From positions 3,286,001 through 3,350,000 of the forward strand of contig WAID01000009.1 of the NCBI GenBank assembly GCA_016584495.1: a stretch of 64,000 nt of DNA, given 5' to 3'. Source of the stretch: Celoporthe dispersa (Eukaryota; Ascomycota; Sordariomycetes; Diaporthales; Cryphonectriaceae). The notes beneath the pieces were generated by a model. It was not told where the DNA came from, did not search any database, and worked only from the letters and a program-made list of their open reading frames with translations. Numbering within the stretch: the stretch's first letter is position 1; each line of letters starts with the position of its first letter. A program made the translations under genes and the position numbers. Shown piece by piece: positions 34,510-45,961 of this stretch.

Positions 34510-35223
34510 CCATCTCTGCAGGAGGCCGTGGCTAGGAAGCTTCAGGCTTGTTTTGAGGAACAAGGTCGTGGAGTCTACTCAGTGGTATCTACCGATGATC
34601 CTGCTTTAGCCCGATGGACACACAAAACGTTGGTGTTCCTGGCAGAACTCGATACACAATACCTTGCCTCCTTGACCGAGGTGTCATTCAGATATCTACA
34701 GGATCTTTTGATAGTCGGGCCTCAAGAATTCTATGAGTGATGTCCTCAGCGAGTTCCTCGCCTTCCTCGCCAGAGCTGCACATGATTCGTGGTCTTGCCC
34801 GGGTACTCTTCACTGAGAGGCCCGGGTTGGTTCTCACGACGCTCAGTTTCGAAAGCTCCAGCCTCGAGATCGACGATTATGCCAGATTCATAAACCTAGT
34901 TTTATCAGGAACTGTTGAGGCAGAAAGATCTTCAGGCCGAGAGTTAGACTACGTTGAGCGAGACGGAACTCTCCTCATCAACAGAGTCTTCGATGTGGAC
35001 GAAATATCAGGAGGTCTACTCGAAGACGAATACTATGATCAGACGCTAGACTATGAAGCAGTTTCCTCCGTTAGCTCTAGCTACTCCCAACCCGGGGCTT
35101 CTTGACTCCGTCCGTTGGCAAGAGGATACACAGTATCAAGTCAAGCTTGGTGCGGACGAAATCGAGCTCCAAGTGCAAGCAATAGGTGTCAATTTCCGCG
35201 ACCTACTCGTCATGTTAGGCAAG
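34510..35223 (+). pseudogene. Fragment of a highly reducing polyketide synthase (linker and start of enoylreductase)
   Basis: Two overlapping frames (to 34740, and 34741-35105) resemble the structural region before the enoylreductase of fungal HR-PKS: VARKLQACFEEQG, then SPELHMIRGLARVLFTERPG, a strongly conserved linker pattern. After another frame change, NPGLLDSVRWQED and DEIELQVQAIGVNFRDLLV (35084-35214) match the start of the ER domain. Then the similarity ends. No ketosynthase, acyltransferase, ketoreductase or ACP is present here. At least two frameshifts and loss of both ends make this a relic. It directly abuts the hydrolase relic, as if both come from one lost cluster. Confidence 0.8.
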
Positions 35224-35820
35224 TACTGTAGGAAATATGACTCTACCCTGGCTTTTCGTATATTTCAACCAGCGTTTCTATACGCCCACACTCTTTTATT
35301 CTTTCCTAGAAGAACGCTTTCAACCCGTTCCAAGCTCACAGAAAGGTCCATTTGCCTCTTAATCATCCCGGGCTAAGCTAAGGAAAGCGTAATTCTATCT
35401 TGTCTCTTGGATCACCAGCTTCAGTCGACCGGTGTTGGTACAGAAGTATTTGCAGATCGAGTTTGACCCTGACCACGTTCTCGTCTCTGTCTGCAAGTAA
35501 GACCCTCGTAAAGATATCCAGAGGGCTTGAAATATTAATTATTGAGAAAGAGACAATAAAGTTGAAGGGAGCAATATCGATGTTTCGAGTATAAAAAGGC
35601 TAGAATGGTATTAACTGGATAAAGCAGAAAAACCAGATAAAAGTAACATATACGTATATATATGAATCCAAGTGTCCAGGTCGATCAGAACGGGGGGTGG
35701 TCGGAAAGGAGGTCGTTGGACTTAGATAATCATCAAATTTACTCAATAAAGTAGCCTACGTATCCATGTACCCTTTATTAGTGAAACATTTACTATTAAT
35801 ATCGAGTAATCAATTGTTTT
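35224..35820. other. AT-rich spacer
   Basis: This 0.6 kb is mostly AT-rich and includes TA-repeats near 35649-35663. I could not follow the enoylreductase further. It would also hold the 3' flank of the HET gene. Confidence 0.4.
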
Positions 35821-38239
35821 TTACCCGACACACCAGCTCTGATTCAAGTCTGTGGCTTCAAACCTTTCTAGCGGAGGCGGACAGCTTTCTTGAATGAGCG
35901 CTTGCTGATTGCAAGGAAGCTGCCGGATTCTTTCTTCATACCTTCCAGCCAGCCATTTCCGGACATCCTTTGGACCTGGCTGGGCCAGGAACCTCCGATC
36001 GAAATCACAAGCTTCCAGCCACACGCGGCACAGATAGCGAGAGTAGAATGTACCATCCTCCTCATGTGTCACATCAACCAATACAGCAATGAGGAAGTGC
36101 TGAGAATAGTAGCTAGGAAACTCGATGATGAATGCTGGCTTTGTGAGCGTGTGCAACTTAGTTTTCCAGGTCGCCCACCTTTGAGATTCAGGTAGCCGAC
36201 GCTCGTATATTAGCCCCGTGTCCTGGATAGTATGCCAATATCCGTCCAGGCTGCTGTGAAATCCCACGTCACAATGTAAATAAGACATTTCAGACGGGTT
36301 TCGTAAGAATATGCCGGGATACTGAACGAACAAGCCTCGTTCTGCAAAGGTGGTGAACTTGTCCGGTGCTCTAAGGGCTGCAGATTTTTGCTGCCCCCTG
36401 ATAAATGAGATCGGCATCCAGCGTGAGCCGTCCTCCATCATATGCTCTCCCTCCATGAAGAGAACGTAAGATGGTACTTCTCTCCACATAGAGAGGAAAG
36501 CTTTGACTCGTTCAGTGTGCACTTTCGACTTGAGAAGCTTGTCTCGCTCCAATCCCAGAAGTGGCGCAATGCAGATGGTCTCATCTTCGATTCGGCTAAG
36601 AGATCTGTACCTTAGGGCGTAAAGCACATCAAGAAAGTCTTTGCTTAGTTGTTGAGAGTCTGCTGGCCTGGTTGCTAGTGCGGGAAGTCTTTTGTCAAAC
36701 GCGCTCATGCGATAGGAAACACGAAGCGGGTCGTGTTCCTTGTTTTCGTGCCAGATGTCTTCCGCTGCAAGTGCGTGCTCTCTGAACTGCCAGTAAAGAT
36801 TTCCCGGCCTCGATAGGAGTGCTTCTTGCAACGTCCACACACGCCTCATCCAGTCACACGTGATCACCCGTAGCTCCTTTTCGAGATGCGATGCGCGCGT
36901 GGAGACGTCGCTGACTTCCGTGTCAAGGACGAGGACCGTGCTTGCATCTTTGAAGACCTGGGTCAATCCGAGGATTGCCAGGTATCGAGAGTGGGTGTAC
37001 TCCTCGCCCACGGGGATGCAAAGTGTGTCCATCCAGAAGGCAAAGTGATGTTGAGAATTGGGCGGAGATATAGGACCGAGTGCACCGCGCTTCATTTGAA
37101 CGCGATCGACAAGGCCTTGTAAGCGTTCAAGTTGGCATAGAGGAAGGCCATTGACTCTTGGATTCCCCAGCCCATGAGCCCAAACATGGGAGAACGCAAC
37201 GTAGCCGTCACGAGCGCCACATACGTCAACCTGAAATTTATCAACAGGGGTTAAGATAGGTTCACGAGAATAACCTGCGTACCTTTCCCTCGTTATTCAA
37301 CCGAACACAAGGAACGTCCCCAAGCTCGATGAATCCAGCCATTTGGGCTCGATCCATTTCCACCACGGAGCAATTGCGACCCTGACAGACGTGTTTGACC
37401 TCATAGTGGTCCTTGTCGACATTCATCTCCACACACTCGGTTGTTGTGCAATTCGGATGGCCCGTACTCATCTTCGGACGGTCGAGCATCGCGGCGTGGT
37501 ATAACCCGGAACAATCGACAAGACGGAGCATCATCATGCGTGTGCTCTTACACCATCCCTTCTTCTCCATACGTTTCAGAGACAATGTCGCCGGTTCGCA
37601 GTATCTCAGCTGCTTACGAACCTGAGACCCGGCAATCTCTTTCATGTCATCATGGAGATGATGCCAAATATTCTTGGCCGCGTTCATCAGGCTGTCACCG
37701 AGCATCGCAATGGACTCCGCAACGATCAGGGCCGTCATGGTTTCTTGGTCCTCGGCGTACCGCAGTCTGGGATATGAGAGGATGCTGTCCACTATGTCAC
37801 CCGAATGCTGGATAAATGACAGGAATTCACGCAAGTGCTCTTTCTGGGTGTCGAGAGGTTGAGAATGCTCAAGCTTCTCCCAACGCTGTACGTACACGGC
37901 CAAGGGAGTGGTCGTGATCGTGCGTCCTGCTGGCAGTTCGTCAATGAAGTCACGGAGATTGACCGAGACTCCGACGATTTGGAGACTTCGAGAGAGAACA
38001 CCGAAGAACAACCAGGCCTGAAGGACTGCGGTCTCATCCGTCTGAGTAGCAGCATAGCCATTCGTACGTGCGATTTTGTCCTTGTTAGAGTCCTCTCCTT
38101 GCAAACGCCACCCTTTGCGCTCCAGAAATGCGTCGAAATCTCCTCCGTCAAAAGCGCACAGGTTGTCGAGAGCGGGAACCGGCGGTGCAAGCTCATTCAA
38201 TCCCCGAGAAACAGTATTGTCTGGTGCGTGCCAATCCAT
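35821..38239 (-). CDS. HET (heterokaryon incompatibility) domain protein
   Basis: Two exons (38239-37283, 37230-35821) give 788 aa. The HET core lies after residue 320: YVAFSHVWAHGLGNP, then the second block FWMDTLCIP, and the third WMRRVWTLQEALLS. Before it, a Cys/His-rich segment (HPNCTTTEC...HVCQGRNC, about 273-300) is the kind seen in many fungal HET proteins. The N-terminal half is helical with no named domain. HET proteins trigger cell death on non-self recognition in fungal fusions or act in fungal innate immunity. Both exons are fully open, so the gene looks intact among decayed neighbours. It has no NACHT or repeat domain. The intron (52 nt) has a GATAAATTTCAG end. Confidence 0.88.
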
Positions 38240-39314
38240 GTTGAGCGGATTTGGTAATTTAAGGAAAAGAAATATGGATACCAGGGGATATGATTATCAT
38301 TAGTTAGGATGAGGAAAACGGGATCCTCTGGGGAGAGGAGTAGGTGAAGAGAGATGGAATAAAGCGCCCAGGCGAACCATGCGGACCACCAGGCAGCAAC
38401 ATAGTAAGCAGGCGTATCACCCAACAAGAATGCGCCTTGCCTAATATGGATGCAGTCAGGCACCCTACATTAATCAGATCGAAACTTGGTAACACTTGTA
38501 AGTACACTTCTACATGTCAATTTGGTGTTCTACGTAACTTCGGATACATTAGGATGAGTAGCCACATGTTCTCGATTCAGGGCACTGGAGATGCCTAATC
38601 AGCCCAGGTGACGAACCGGCATCTCCTCGTGATAGGACGACGCAATGGGGCGCCTGATACGTGCCAGCTTCAGCTACTCACCGGACTTATCATCACACCG
38701 GGCTCGGGCAGATCTTCGCTCAACCTACTTGGACCATCGCAGCCCGATGAGGATCCCAGAATTAATTTGGCTATTTCAACCTCAGCTTAGATCAGACCAG
38801 CGCCTTCCCCAGCCGATGTGCTACACAGGACTTGTTTTGTATTTGGGCCACGTTACAATCTACCACCCAGACTTGTGCCGATATAAATACCCGACACGAC
38901 GAAAATAACGCTCTGTGGGTGGTGCTCACACAGGCTTAGTTCTACCTTCAGCCGTGATTTCAAAGACGGTTTTTGTCACGATGGATCTTGCTTCGCGGTT
39001 TTCAATCATCCTATTTCTCGTGCGACTGCTCTTGAGCTCTCTTGATGGCTCTCAAGGACCATAGCCAGCCACCACCCTCTTCCAATGAAAGTATCAAACT
39101 TGCCATCTATCGCCCGAACGCCGAATCAGAGAACCAAGGTTAGAGTTAAGATGGTCGCATACCACACAGCAAACATATGGATTTTGTCGTAGGGCGTGTA
39201 AGTACTGCCCATACGCTACCTAGGTAGTTACCCAATTACTACGTATGCGCTATCAAGGCACGAAAATGCGCGACGGAAACCCAGACACAGAGATAGCGAA
39301 ACGAGGGAAAAGGC

Positions 39315-39415
39315 CACGCCGCCATGATTGGACATGGGCTACCGAAGATATCATAGTTCAAATCATTCTTATAAAAAGACAAAAAACGGGAAACGAGAAA
39401 CGAGAAATGAGAATA
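39315..39415. repeat. tRNA-Ser-3'-derived dispersed repeat, copy 3
   Basis: ACGCCGCCATGATTGGACAT then GGGCTACCGAAGA corresponds to the acceptor, T-arm and variable arm of the tRNA-Ser. It continues into TCATAGTTCAAATCATTCTT and ACGGGAAACGAGAAACGAGA, the same order as in copies 1 and 2. Confidence 0.6.
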
Positions 39416-39737
39416 CTAAAAAGTCATTAACGCTCAGAGTCCAGCGAGGAACGAAGTATAAGAAATGGAAAACAATACTAAGAATATTCTCTTTTTCATA
39501 TTCTTGCTTTGTAGATATATAGCTATGTATAATCCTTCAGTAGAGCCAAATTATATACTTTGACCTATCTAACATTGTAGTAGTAGGTTATGAGATAATT
39601 AGGTCATAGCTAGCCAATTATGCGAGGACCGCGAGGACCGCGGAAATCGCTCCTGTCTGCATAAACCCTTGCAGTACTTCAGTCGGTTAAGATTACTACA
39701 GTGCCCATTACACCAGGGCCGACTTCACTCCATGTCT

Positions 39738-39774
39738 TGAGCTCCACCACACTGGCCACTATAACGGTGTATAT
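39738..39774. repeat. 36-base repeat, first copy
   Basis: TGAGCTCCACCACACTGGCC followed by ACTATAACGGTGTATA recurs at 50545-50580 in the same orientation with two C/T differences; flanks are unrelated. Confidence 0.6.
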
Positions 39775-39899
39775 TCGTACGGATATTGGGAATAAGCTCA
39801 CTGAGTTTGAGTCAAGAAATATCCGTGTTCAAGACAAGCTTCAGATCCTATAGTGTGTTAGAAGTATTCAAGGTCTCGACGAGCAAGCAGCCACATGCA

Positions 39900-41620
39900 G
39901 GTTCTTACCTCGAACTTTTCGCCCACTTCGTTGTCCTTGCTTGTGTCAAAGACAAAATTTGCCAGGCCCTTCTTTATCTGTTGCAGACCAAGCATGTTCT
40001 GATTATGCGTTAGTCTTGTGCGCACAATGGGAAATACTTCTTACTAGAACATACCTGTTCCACCGTTCCATTGACTATGTAACGAAAAATAGTGACCACC
40101 TTCGTCTAGCCCATCCGCAGTGCTCGGGTGACGGCCTGCTCTTCCACCGAGGGATTCCATTGAGGCTCGACAATATGAACGCTACTGGCGGCTGTCAGGC
40201 TGAGTCTATTGCAGTATCAGATTGTGGATGCCCAAGTGCTTCTACGGACAAATTCTTACCCGAGGGCTCCTGTCTCAATTGACATGAGGAGTGCGGTTAC
40301 TTGTGGCTGTTCTCTAAAAGCTTTTAGGTTCCTCGATCTATCAAAATGGCTCGTCTCGCTATCTACTCGGACGTAGTTGATGTTTTGCTGACTGAGAAGC
40401 TGAGCTAGTCGATTGTGCATCGATATCCAGTAAGATAATACGATGCTGAAAACGGAATGAGAATATGATAATAATAAGGTGTAACAAGGCAATACATACT
40501 GTTTGATCCCAGGATCAGATTTCCAAACATTCCGTACCACAGCGAAGAGTTTAGTAGAGAAGTATTGCTGGGAAGGCGTCGTAGAGCCATCTCATCGGAG
40601 CTGAGGATTTGCTGGATATGGCCGAAGCATATTCGTTAACTAATTGTCAAAGACTGCCCCGGAATTGGAAGGAGAAGGATAAGAGCCTGAAGGGCCAGAC
40701 AAGCCTAGTGTTTGCCCATAGCTAGGACAAAGTGAGAACGACTTTAACAACAGAGCGATATCCTCGTCACTTGCCGAAAAGTGCTCGCAACTAGAATTTT
40801 GTTCCTTCTGTCCAAGAAGACTCGTGGTGCGTTTATTGATGGAGAATGTCCCAAGATTGCAAAGCATGCGCAGCTTCAAGATTGCTGTAAACAATTTGAT
40901 GTACTTTTTGACTTCATGCCCTGTGCTGACGAGATCGTCGACCTCTCGCCTACTGTCATATAGAGGGACCTTTCTTCTCGTGAGATGTCTAATCGTTTGA
41001 GCTTTTCAAAAGATCTGAGCAAATTCAGCCGTATCTCGGTCCTTCTCAGACAATAAGCCTTGAGATAAGCTCGAAGAGGCTTTGAAAAGTCTGGTCCACC
41101 TTCGGAGAGAGGAAATATGATATATTTGTGGAATTCGGCCTTCGTTGAAAATGGCGAAAGTTGGAGAAATCCAGCTAGAGATGCAAAATTATCGATCTTA
41201 TTTTGTATGGGAGTCCCTGTTAAACACTAACGGTTTCTTGATGATGAGTTGCGAATGGCGTAATATTGCTGAGTGCTAGAGTTCCTGATCTAGTAGGTTG
41301 CCTTTTATCAGAACGGGTTCTGAGAAATGTCTGCATCGTCGTTAGACTTGGACTAAGGGAAAGGAAAGTATCTTCGCCAAGAACCATACGATACTATAGC
41401 ATTTCATACAAGATATCACCATTTTTGAAATCTGCCACGAGTGTACCGTATGTTATGAGGACTATGTGCGCTGTTCTGAGTGAAGGTAGATCTTCTTGTG
41501 GGTGTTGGCCATGGAAAATGACAGTTTTCAATATATTTGAGGTGAAGTGTCTGGTAGCTATCAGTATCTCAAAATGGAAGGGGGTTTGGGCATTTCACGT
41601 AGTAATCTCTAACTACCAGC
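39900..41620 (-). pseudogene. Decayed SNF2-family helicase
   Basis: Read on the minus strand, similarity to SNF2/RAD5-like ATPases is clear but broken. In order: NILKTVIFHGQHP and VLITYGTLV (41560-41440), a Walker-B region that reads VLGEDTF instead of the DEAH form, LTGTPIQNKIDN (about 41225-41190), CLRRTEIR, LCNLGTFSINKRT, then the second lobe FSYWISMHNRLAQLL, YVRVDSETSHFDRSR, LLMSIETGALGLTVA across an intron, and HIVEPQWNPSVEEQAV. Stop codons interrupt at 41394-41396 (TAG just before RMVLG) and 40106-40108 (TAG after ALRMG, where Q is expected). Both are explained by single C-to-T or G-to-A changes. The Walker A part is not recognisable. The gene is dead. Confidence 0.85.
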
Positions 41621-42143
41621 TCTCCAGAAGCTCTAGTATATGTGAACGTTAGTTGGGTACTTCAACCTGATTATGGCCTCATGGCTTGGAGTTGCTCAGA
41701 GCTTCTAAGATCAAGTGTGGATAACGAGATTGATGGTCCTTTTTGCGGAAAATGCAATATGTGAGCTTTGGCTTGAGAAAGGCTGTGGATCTGATATCGG
41801 TACTGTGGGAGTACGACCAATACGATTGAAAACGCAGTTGGCGGCAATTCGACTTTCTAATAGTCACGCTTCCATATGTACTAGAAACATAAGAACAAGA
41901 TGAAAAGGGAAAGACAGTTCTCTGGACCTCGCTGGTCTTTTTGCTCGTGACAAGGTGTAAATATAGCCGATCTCCAGAAAAGTGATTGATAGTATTATAT
42001 TATAGCCCGAAAGGTTCCTGTCTAGGGCAGACCTTGAGCACCCATGTCGTTACCCTGGTGCCTGGGTCGTGAATACTCAGTTCCACATGCCACATGACTT
42101 GCTCTAAAGGGGTGGTGGGAGAGAGAGTTGACGATTGGTTGGA
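41621..42143. other. Spacer between SNF2 relic and NRPS-like gene
   Basis: This 0.5 kb may still contain unrecognisable 5' sequence of the helicase. The 3' flank of the adenylation gene lies at its right end; I find no carrier-protein coding sequence there. Confidence 0.35.
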
Positions 42144-43824
42144 TCACGCCTCCCTGTCTTTTGCGTATAGCCCGTCTATCTGCGCTTGCAGCTTCTGCTC
42201 CGAAAGCTTTCTGATCACCGTGCCCTTGCCAGCACGGACAAATGTCGCTGGCGGAACGACGAGGATCTTGGACCGATCGATCTGATTGTTCCCCGGATTC
42301 TGGGCATTGAGTTTCTCCACAAGAGGCCACACCTCGTTGATGAGCGCTTCGTCGTCGCCGTCATGGCCCGCTCTCGCTTCCAGAATCAGCGCAAGCTCTC
42401 GCCGGCCCATGCCGATGATCAGCACGCCGCTGAGCGACTTGCTAGCTCCGATGACCAGTTCTGGCTGAATCGGGTTGAACTTGTGCGAGTCCCACAAGAC
42501 TATGACATGGTCGCGTCGTCCATAGTACTGCCAGAGATTCGGTTTGGCCGGGTGCGCCCGAAAGAGGTCGCGTGTCCGCCATTCTGACACGCCAGGGCAG
42601 TTGTGGTTGATGGCTGAGCGCTTCTCCGTCGATGCGTCGGCGAACAGCACTAATTCGTACAGCCCGTCCTCGGCAAGTTGCATTTCGTGCTTGAAGTGTG
42701 GGTTCCACTCCATGTATGCCCAGTCTTCCTTGTCTGGCACCAGCTGCGGAGTCTGAAAAGCCTCTGTCGAGCCGTAGAGTGGGACGAGGTCGGTCACTTG
42801 GACGAGCTGTTGACCAGCGCTTGGGGAGAACGGGCTCCCAGTGTAACAGACAAAATCCATTCCCCTGAAATAGTCGATGCCATCAGGCTCTGCCAGCAGT
42901 TGTTCAACCATACCAGGATGAATGAACATCGCCCTGATTTTCTGCTGCTTCAAGACCTCTTTGAGTAGGGCACCATTGGGTGGCGCACCTGGAAGGCCCA
43001 TGACTGGGGTCGAAGCTTCCGTGAAGACTGGGTTGACAACGAGCGTCAAGAACCCCGATAGATGGAAATGAGGCATTGGTGTGAAGAACTTGCCCCCTCC
43101 TTCAAAGTCCCAGATGGAGTAGTCCCGCTTCATCCGTCCCTCTACGCTTGGCAACGTCTTCTCATTATCGAGGACTGCAAAGGTCCCATTTGTCATGACA
43201 ATTGGCTTCGGCAGTCCCGTCGAGCCAGAAGAGTGCAGCACGAGGATCGGATCATTCTTTGCGTCCTCGAAATTCTTTCTCGAGTATGCATACTCTCGTG
43301 GCTCTGCGGCGAGCAGTTCGTCCAATGATGGCACCTGAAGCGCAGATGCGCCTGTCAACTGGCATAGCAGGTCGGCCAGGGGCTTAAGCTCTGCCCCATA
43401 GATGATTTTTGAGCATTTTGTTTGCTTGAGGAGGCTTGCGTTTGTTGTTGCTACGTTTCTAGTTGATGGAGGGAAGTACTACGCCGCGTTAGTCTAGTTA
43501 CCAAGATCGTGCACGACAACTCGCCTTGTAGCCGCTCATTGCGGCAGCGAAGAAGACAAGAGTGGGGCGTAGATCGGAGACCCCCAGATAAACGAGCGTT
43601 TCATGATTTGTTGATTTGCCCCAGGCTTCTTCGATCGAGCCTGCCAGCCACATGGCCATGCGCTTCACGTCGTGAAAAGTGACATCTCTGAATCCGTCGG
43701 CCGCGATATTATCAGTCTTGGGTATGGAAGCGTAGATTCGACCCGGATCGGAGCCTGCCAGATCGAGTGCAGTCTCTACCAACAGCCGGTTGCCGGATGC
43801 ATGTGGCGGGTATTCTCGAGTCAT
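42144..43824 (-). CDS. NRPS-like enzyme reduced to an adenylation (AMP-binding) domain
   Basis: Adenylate-forming enzyme of 544 aa from two exons: 43824-43525 and 43478-42144. Core motifs are present: LHSSGSTGLPKP (A3), YGSTEAF (A5), TRDLFR with YYGRRDHVIV (A7/A8) and AGKGTVIRK (A10, the catalytic Lys region). The N-terminus (MTREYPPHASG) and the IYASIP segment are typical of fungal NRPS-like reductases. The stop follows A10 closely. No thiolation, thioesterase or reductase domain follows in any frame, although such proteins normally continue past 1000 residues. The intron is of GC-AG type (AAG|GCGAGT, branch CTAAC, GTAG|TAC), and its removal restores the GYK-YFPPSTRN motif in frame. The enzyme could be a stand-alone ligase or a truncated relic with an intact domain. 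Confidence 0.82.
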
Positions 43825-45961
43825 GACGAGGCTGGATTGGATGTCAAGGCAGTGCAACTATCCACACTCGCAGAGCTGCTAGAGCAGGCAGAACACAGAA
43901 GAGAGGACAGGTTGCTTTCATAACCTCGAAGCAGACGCTAATTTACTCTACAATAAGCTGTAGGTCGCGAAAACGTGTCATACACCAAAGAAGGAACAGA
44001 CTCTCCTTTCTTTACTTCTTTTGGTAATTAAATGGGAAATTCGGCCACATGATCAGAGACGATTGATGCGCAACATGCTTACGGCTGCAAGGTAGAGCTT
44101 CCTTCCGCTAGTTTACTATGAGCAGTTGACATAATTATAATTGGCTAATTAATGGAATTTAGAGAATGCTACCTCGTTACCACCAAGCGGCGAAGCTTCC
44201 AGCTTCGAAAGTTCTTCTTACGAGCCCTCGCAGCGCAAATGTTAACTAGATATAGTAAAAGGTTGTAGTGCATGTAAGTGGCAGCCTCGCGAGTCAGTGA
44301 AATGGAGGAGGATTTTGCGAACGCCAACTCCACAGTCAAGCACTTTCCCCTGCTGCGGTCAATGTCATAACTCGCACAAAGGTGAATATATAGAGGCGGT
44401 GACGACACGAGCATGAGCAAGCGCCTTGCTTCGTCACGTTATACTCAAATTCGACAGGCGATCCTAATGCAGGCAGAGTTTCTTGGGTTTACAATTGATA
44501 CCGCTCAGCACCACTGGATGGACCTTTTTCAATCAGTGAGACGTCTGAACTCCTGCCGTCTTTTGAATCGCTCTAGGTGAAATCTGGTAGCCTGCTTCGT
44601 ACTCTGTCCTGGAGAGGCCGATGTAGCAGTCCTGGATGAGAGTCTGCAGATGTTGCATGGTTGGCTTGTCCAAGGGATAATTACGCACTACATCCACATA
44701 TAGTAAGACAGAACCGCCTGACCTGCTTCAGTTCTTACTGAAATGGCAGTCAATATGCAAGTTTTCTTGAATTGATTGCTTCTGGAACAACGATAAACCA
44801 TATTTTCGTAAGAGCTTGGTTGGAGCTAAGCTCTAGTGCGTACAGTTGCATACTTTAAGTTGATGAAATATATGAAAAGCTTGGCATGCCGCCACTTATT
44901 TGTTGAATTGCCATTTCCTCATCACATGTGGCGAATTTACGTCGACTGGCGATTAGTAATACCATGACAGCATGACCCAAGGTGATTTACTACTTATTAC
45001 TAAGACGCCCAAGACCTCTTACAAGGAAAACAAGGATTTGCCGGTGAAGTGATATATCCTAGAGGTAGTTGATGAGTGTGACCGCTGCAGTAGTTTCTTT
45101 TTATTGTCTCCATTACGAAGGTGTCCACCGAGCCGCCCTTGTCGATGATATCCTTATTAGACGGACTATGCATACCTAATCGAGGGAGAGAAAAAAAGGT
45201 ACCATGCAGAAGTCAGACATTACAGAGCCCGAATCGCAAATTTCGGTGGGCGACCAACCGTTAATCTCCCTACAATCCGGTAATTATAGTGAGCCCAAGC
45301 TCTCATCTAATTCCACGCTCTCGCCCAACGAAGTCTGGCCAGTGACAGCGATATTTGCGGCGAACGTGCCTTGTATATATAGAGGGTTGGAAAGGTGGGC
45401 CCTATAGGCCATTGAAAGGGCCCAGCTCACGACATCTATTATTTATGGGCGAGCGAGGCTGACCACGTTCATCAGTGATAGCCCGATATCCCCCTCGACT
45501 TGTTTTTGACACTCAAAAAGACAGAGTTTGGAAAGACTGACACGGGATGATCGAAATGGTGGTAAAATTTAGTAGACTTAGAGATCAAGTCGTAGAAAGA
45601 TGGCCCGTAGTTCTCGCTGTATCGACCAAATGCCTTCTCGCCGCCCTAAATTCGCGATGTGTCTATGCCCTGCTTAGAACCAGCCCGGACATCCAACCAC
45701 TGCCAGTACAAAGCTGGTTGGCTTCTCAGCCAGGTGTGTAAAAAAGGAAACACCGAGAAACTGCAAATCTCTGTAAGAGCTCTCGTATTGTCGGTACTTC
45801 TTTCCGTCTGGCCGCTTTAAGATTCTGCCTTGCGAACAATTTGTTTTACAGCTGTCACTACTAGTATATACCGGATATCACCAACTCTTCATCCCTTCCT
45901 TCTGGAGTTCAGCCCCTGAAAATACTTAGTACAGAGGTCATGCCACTAACTTTGATCGTCT
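43825..45961. other. Spacer without supported gene
   Basis: This 2.1 kb is moderately AT-rich. A minus-strand stretch at about 44577-44705 reads YVDVVRNYPLDKPTMQHL and a little more without stops, but I cannot name it. Other frames look random. The right end holds the 3' flank of the CorA-like gene. Confidence 0.35.

Larger units (their letters stand above)
38240..39869. other. Spacer with two repeats
   Basis: The upstream side of the HET gene, then 1.6 kb of unique and AT-rich sequence with a TATAAATACCC at about 38881-38891. It includes tRNA-derived repeat copy 3 and the first copy of a 36-base repeat. No gene seen. Confidence 0.4.

Noticed and set aside
42022..42143. Carrier-protein (T) domain downstream of the adenylation domain
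   Set aside because: No frame shows the LGxDS/T phosphopantetheine motif or a helix pattern; the sequence after the stop looks noncoding.
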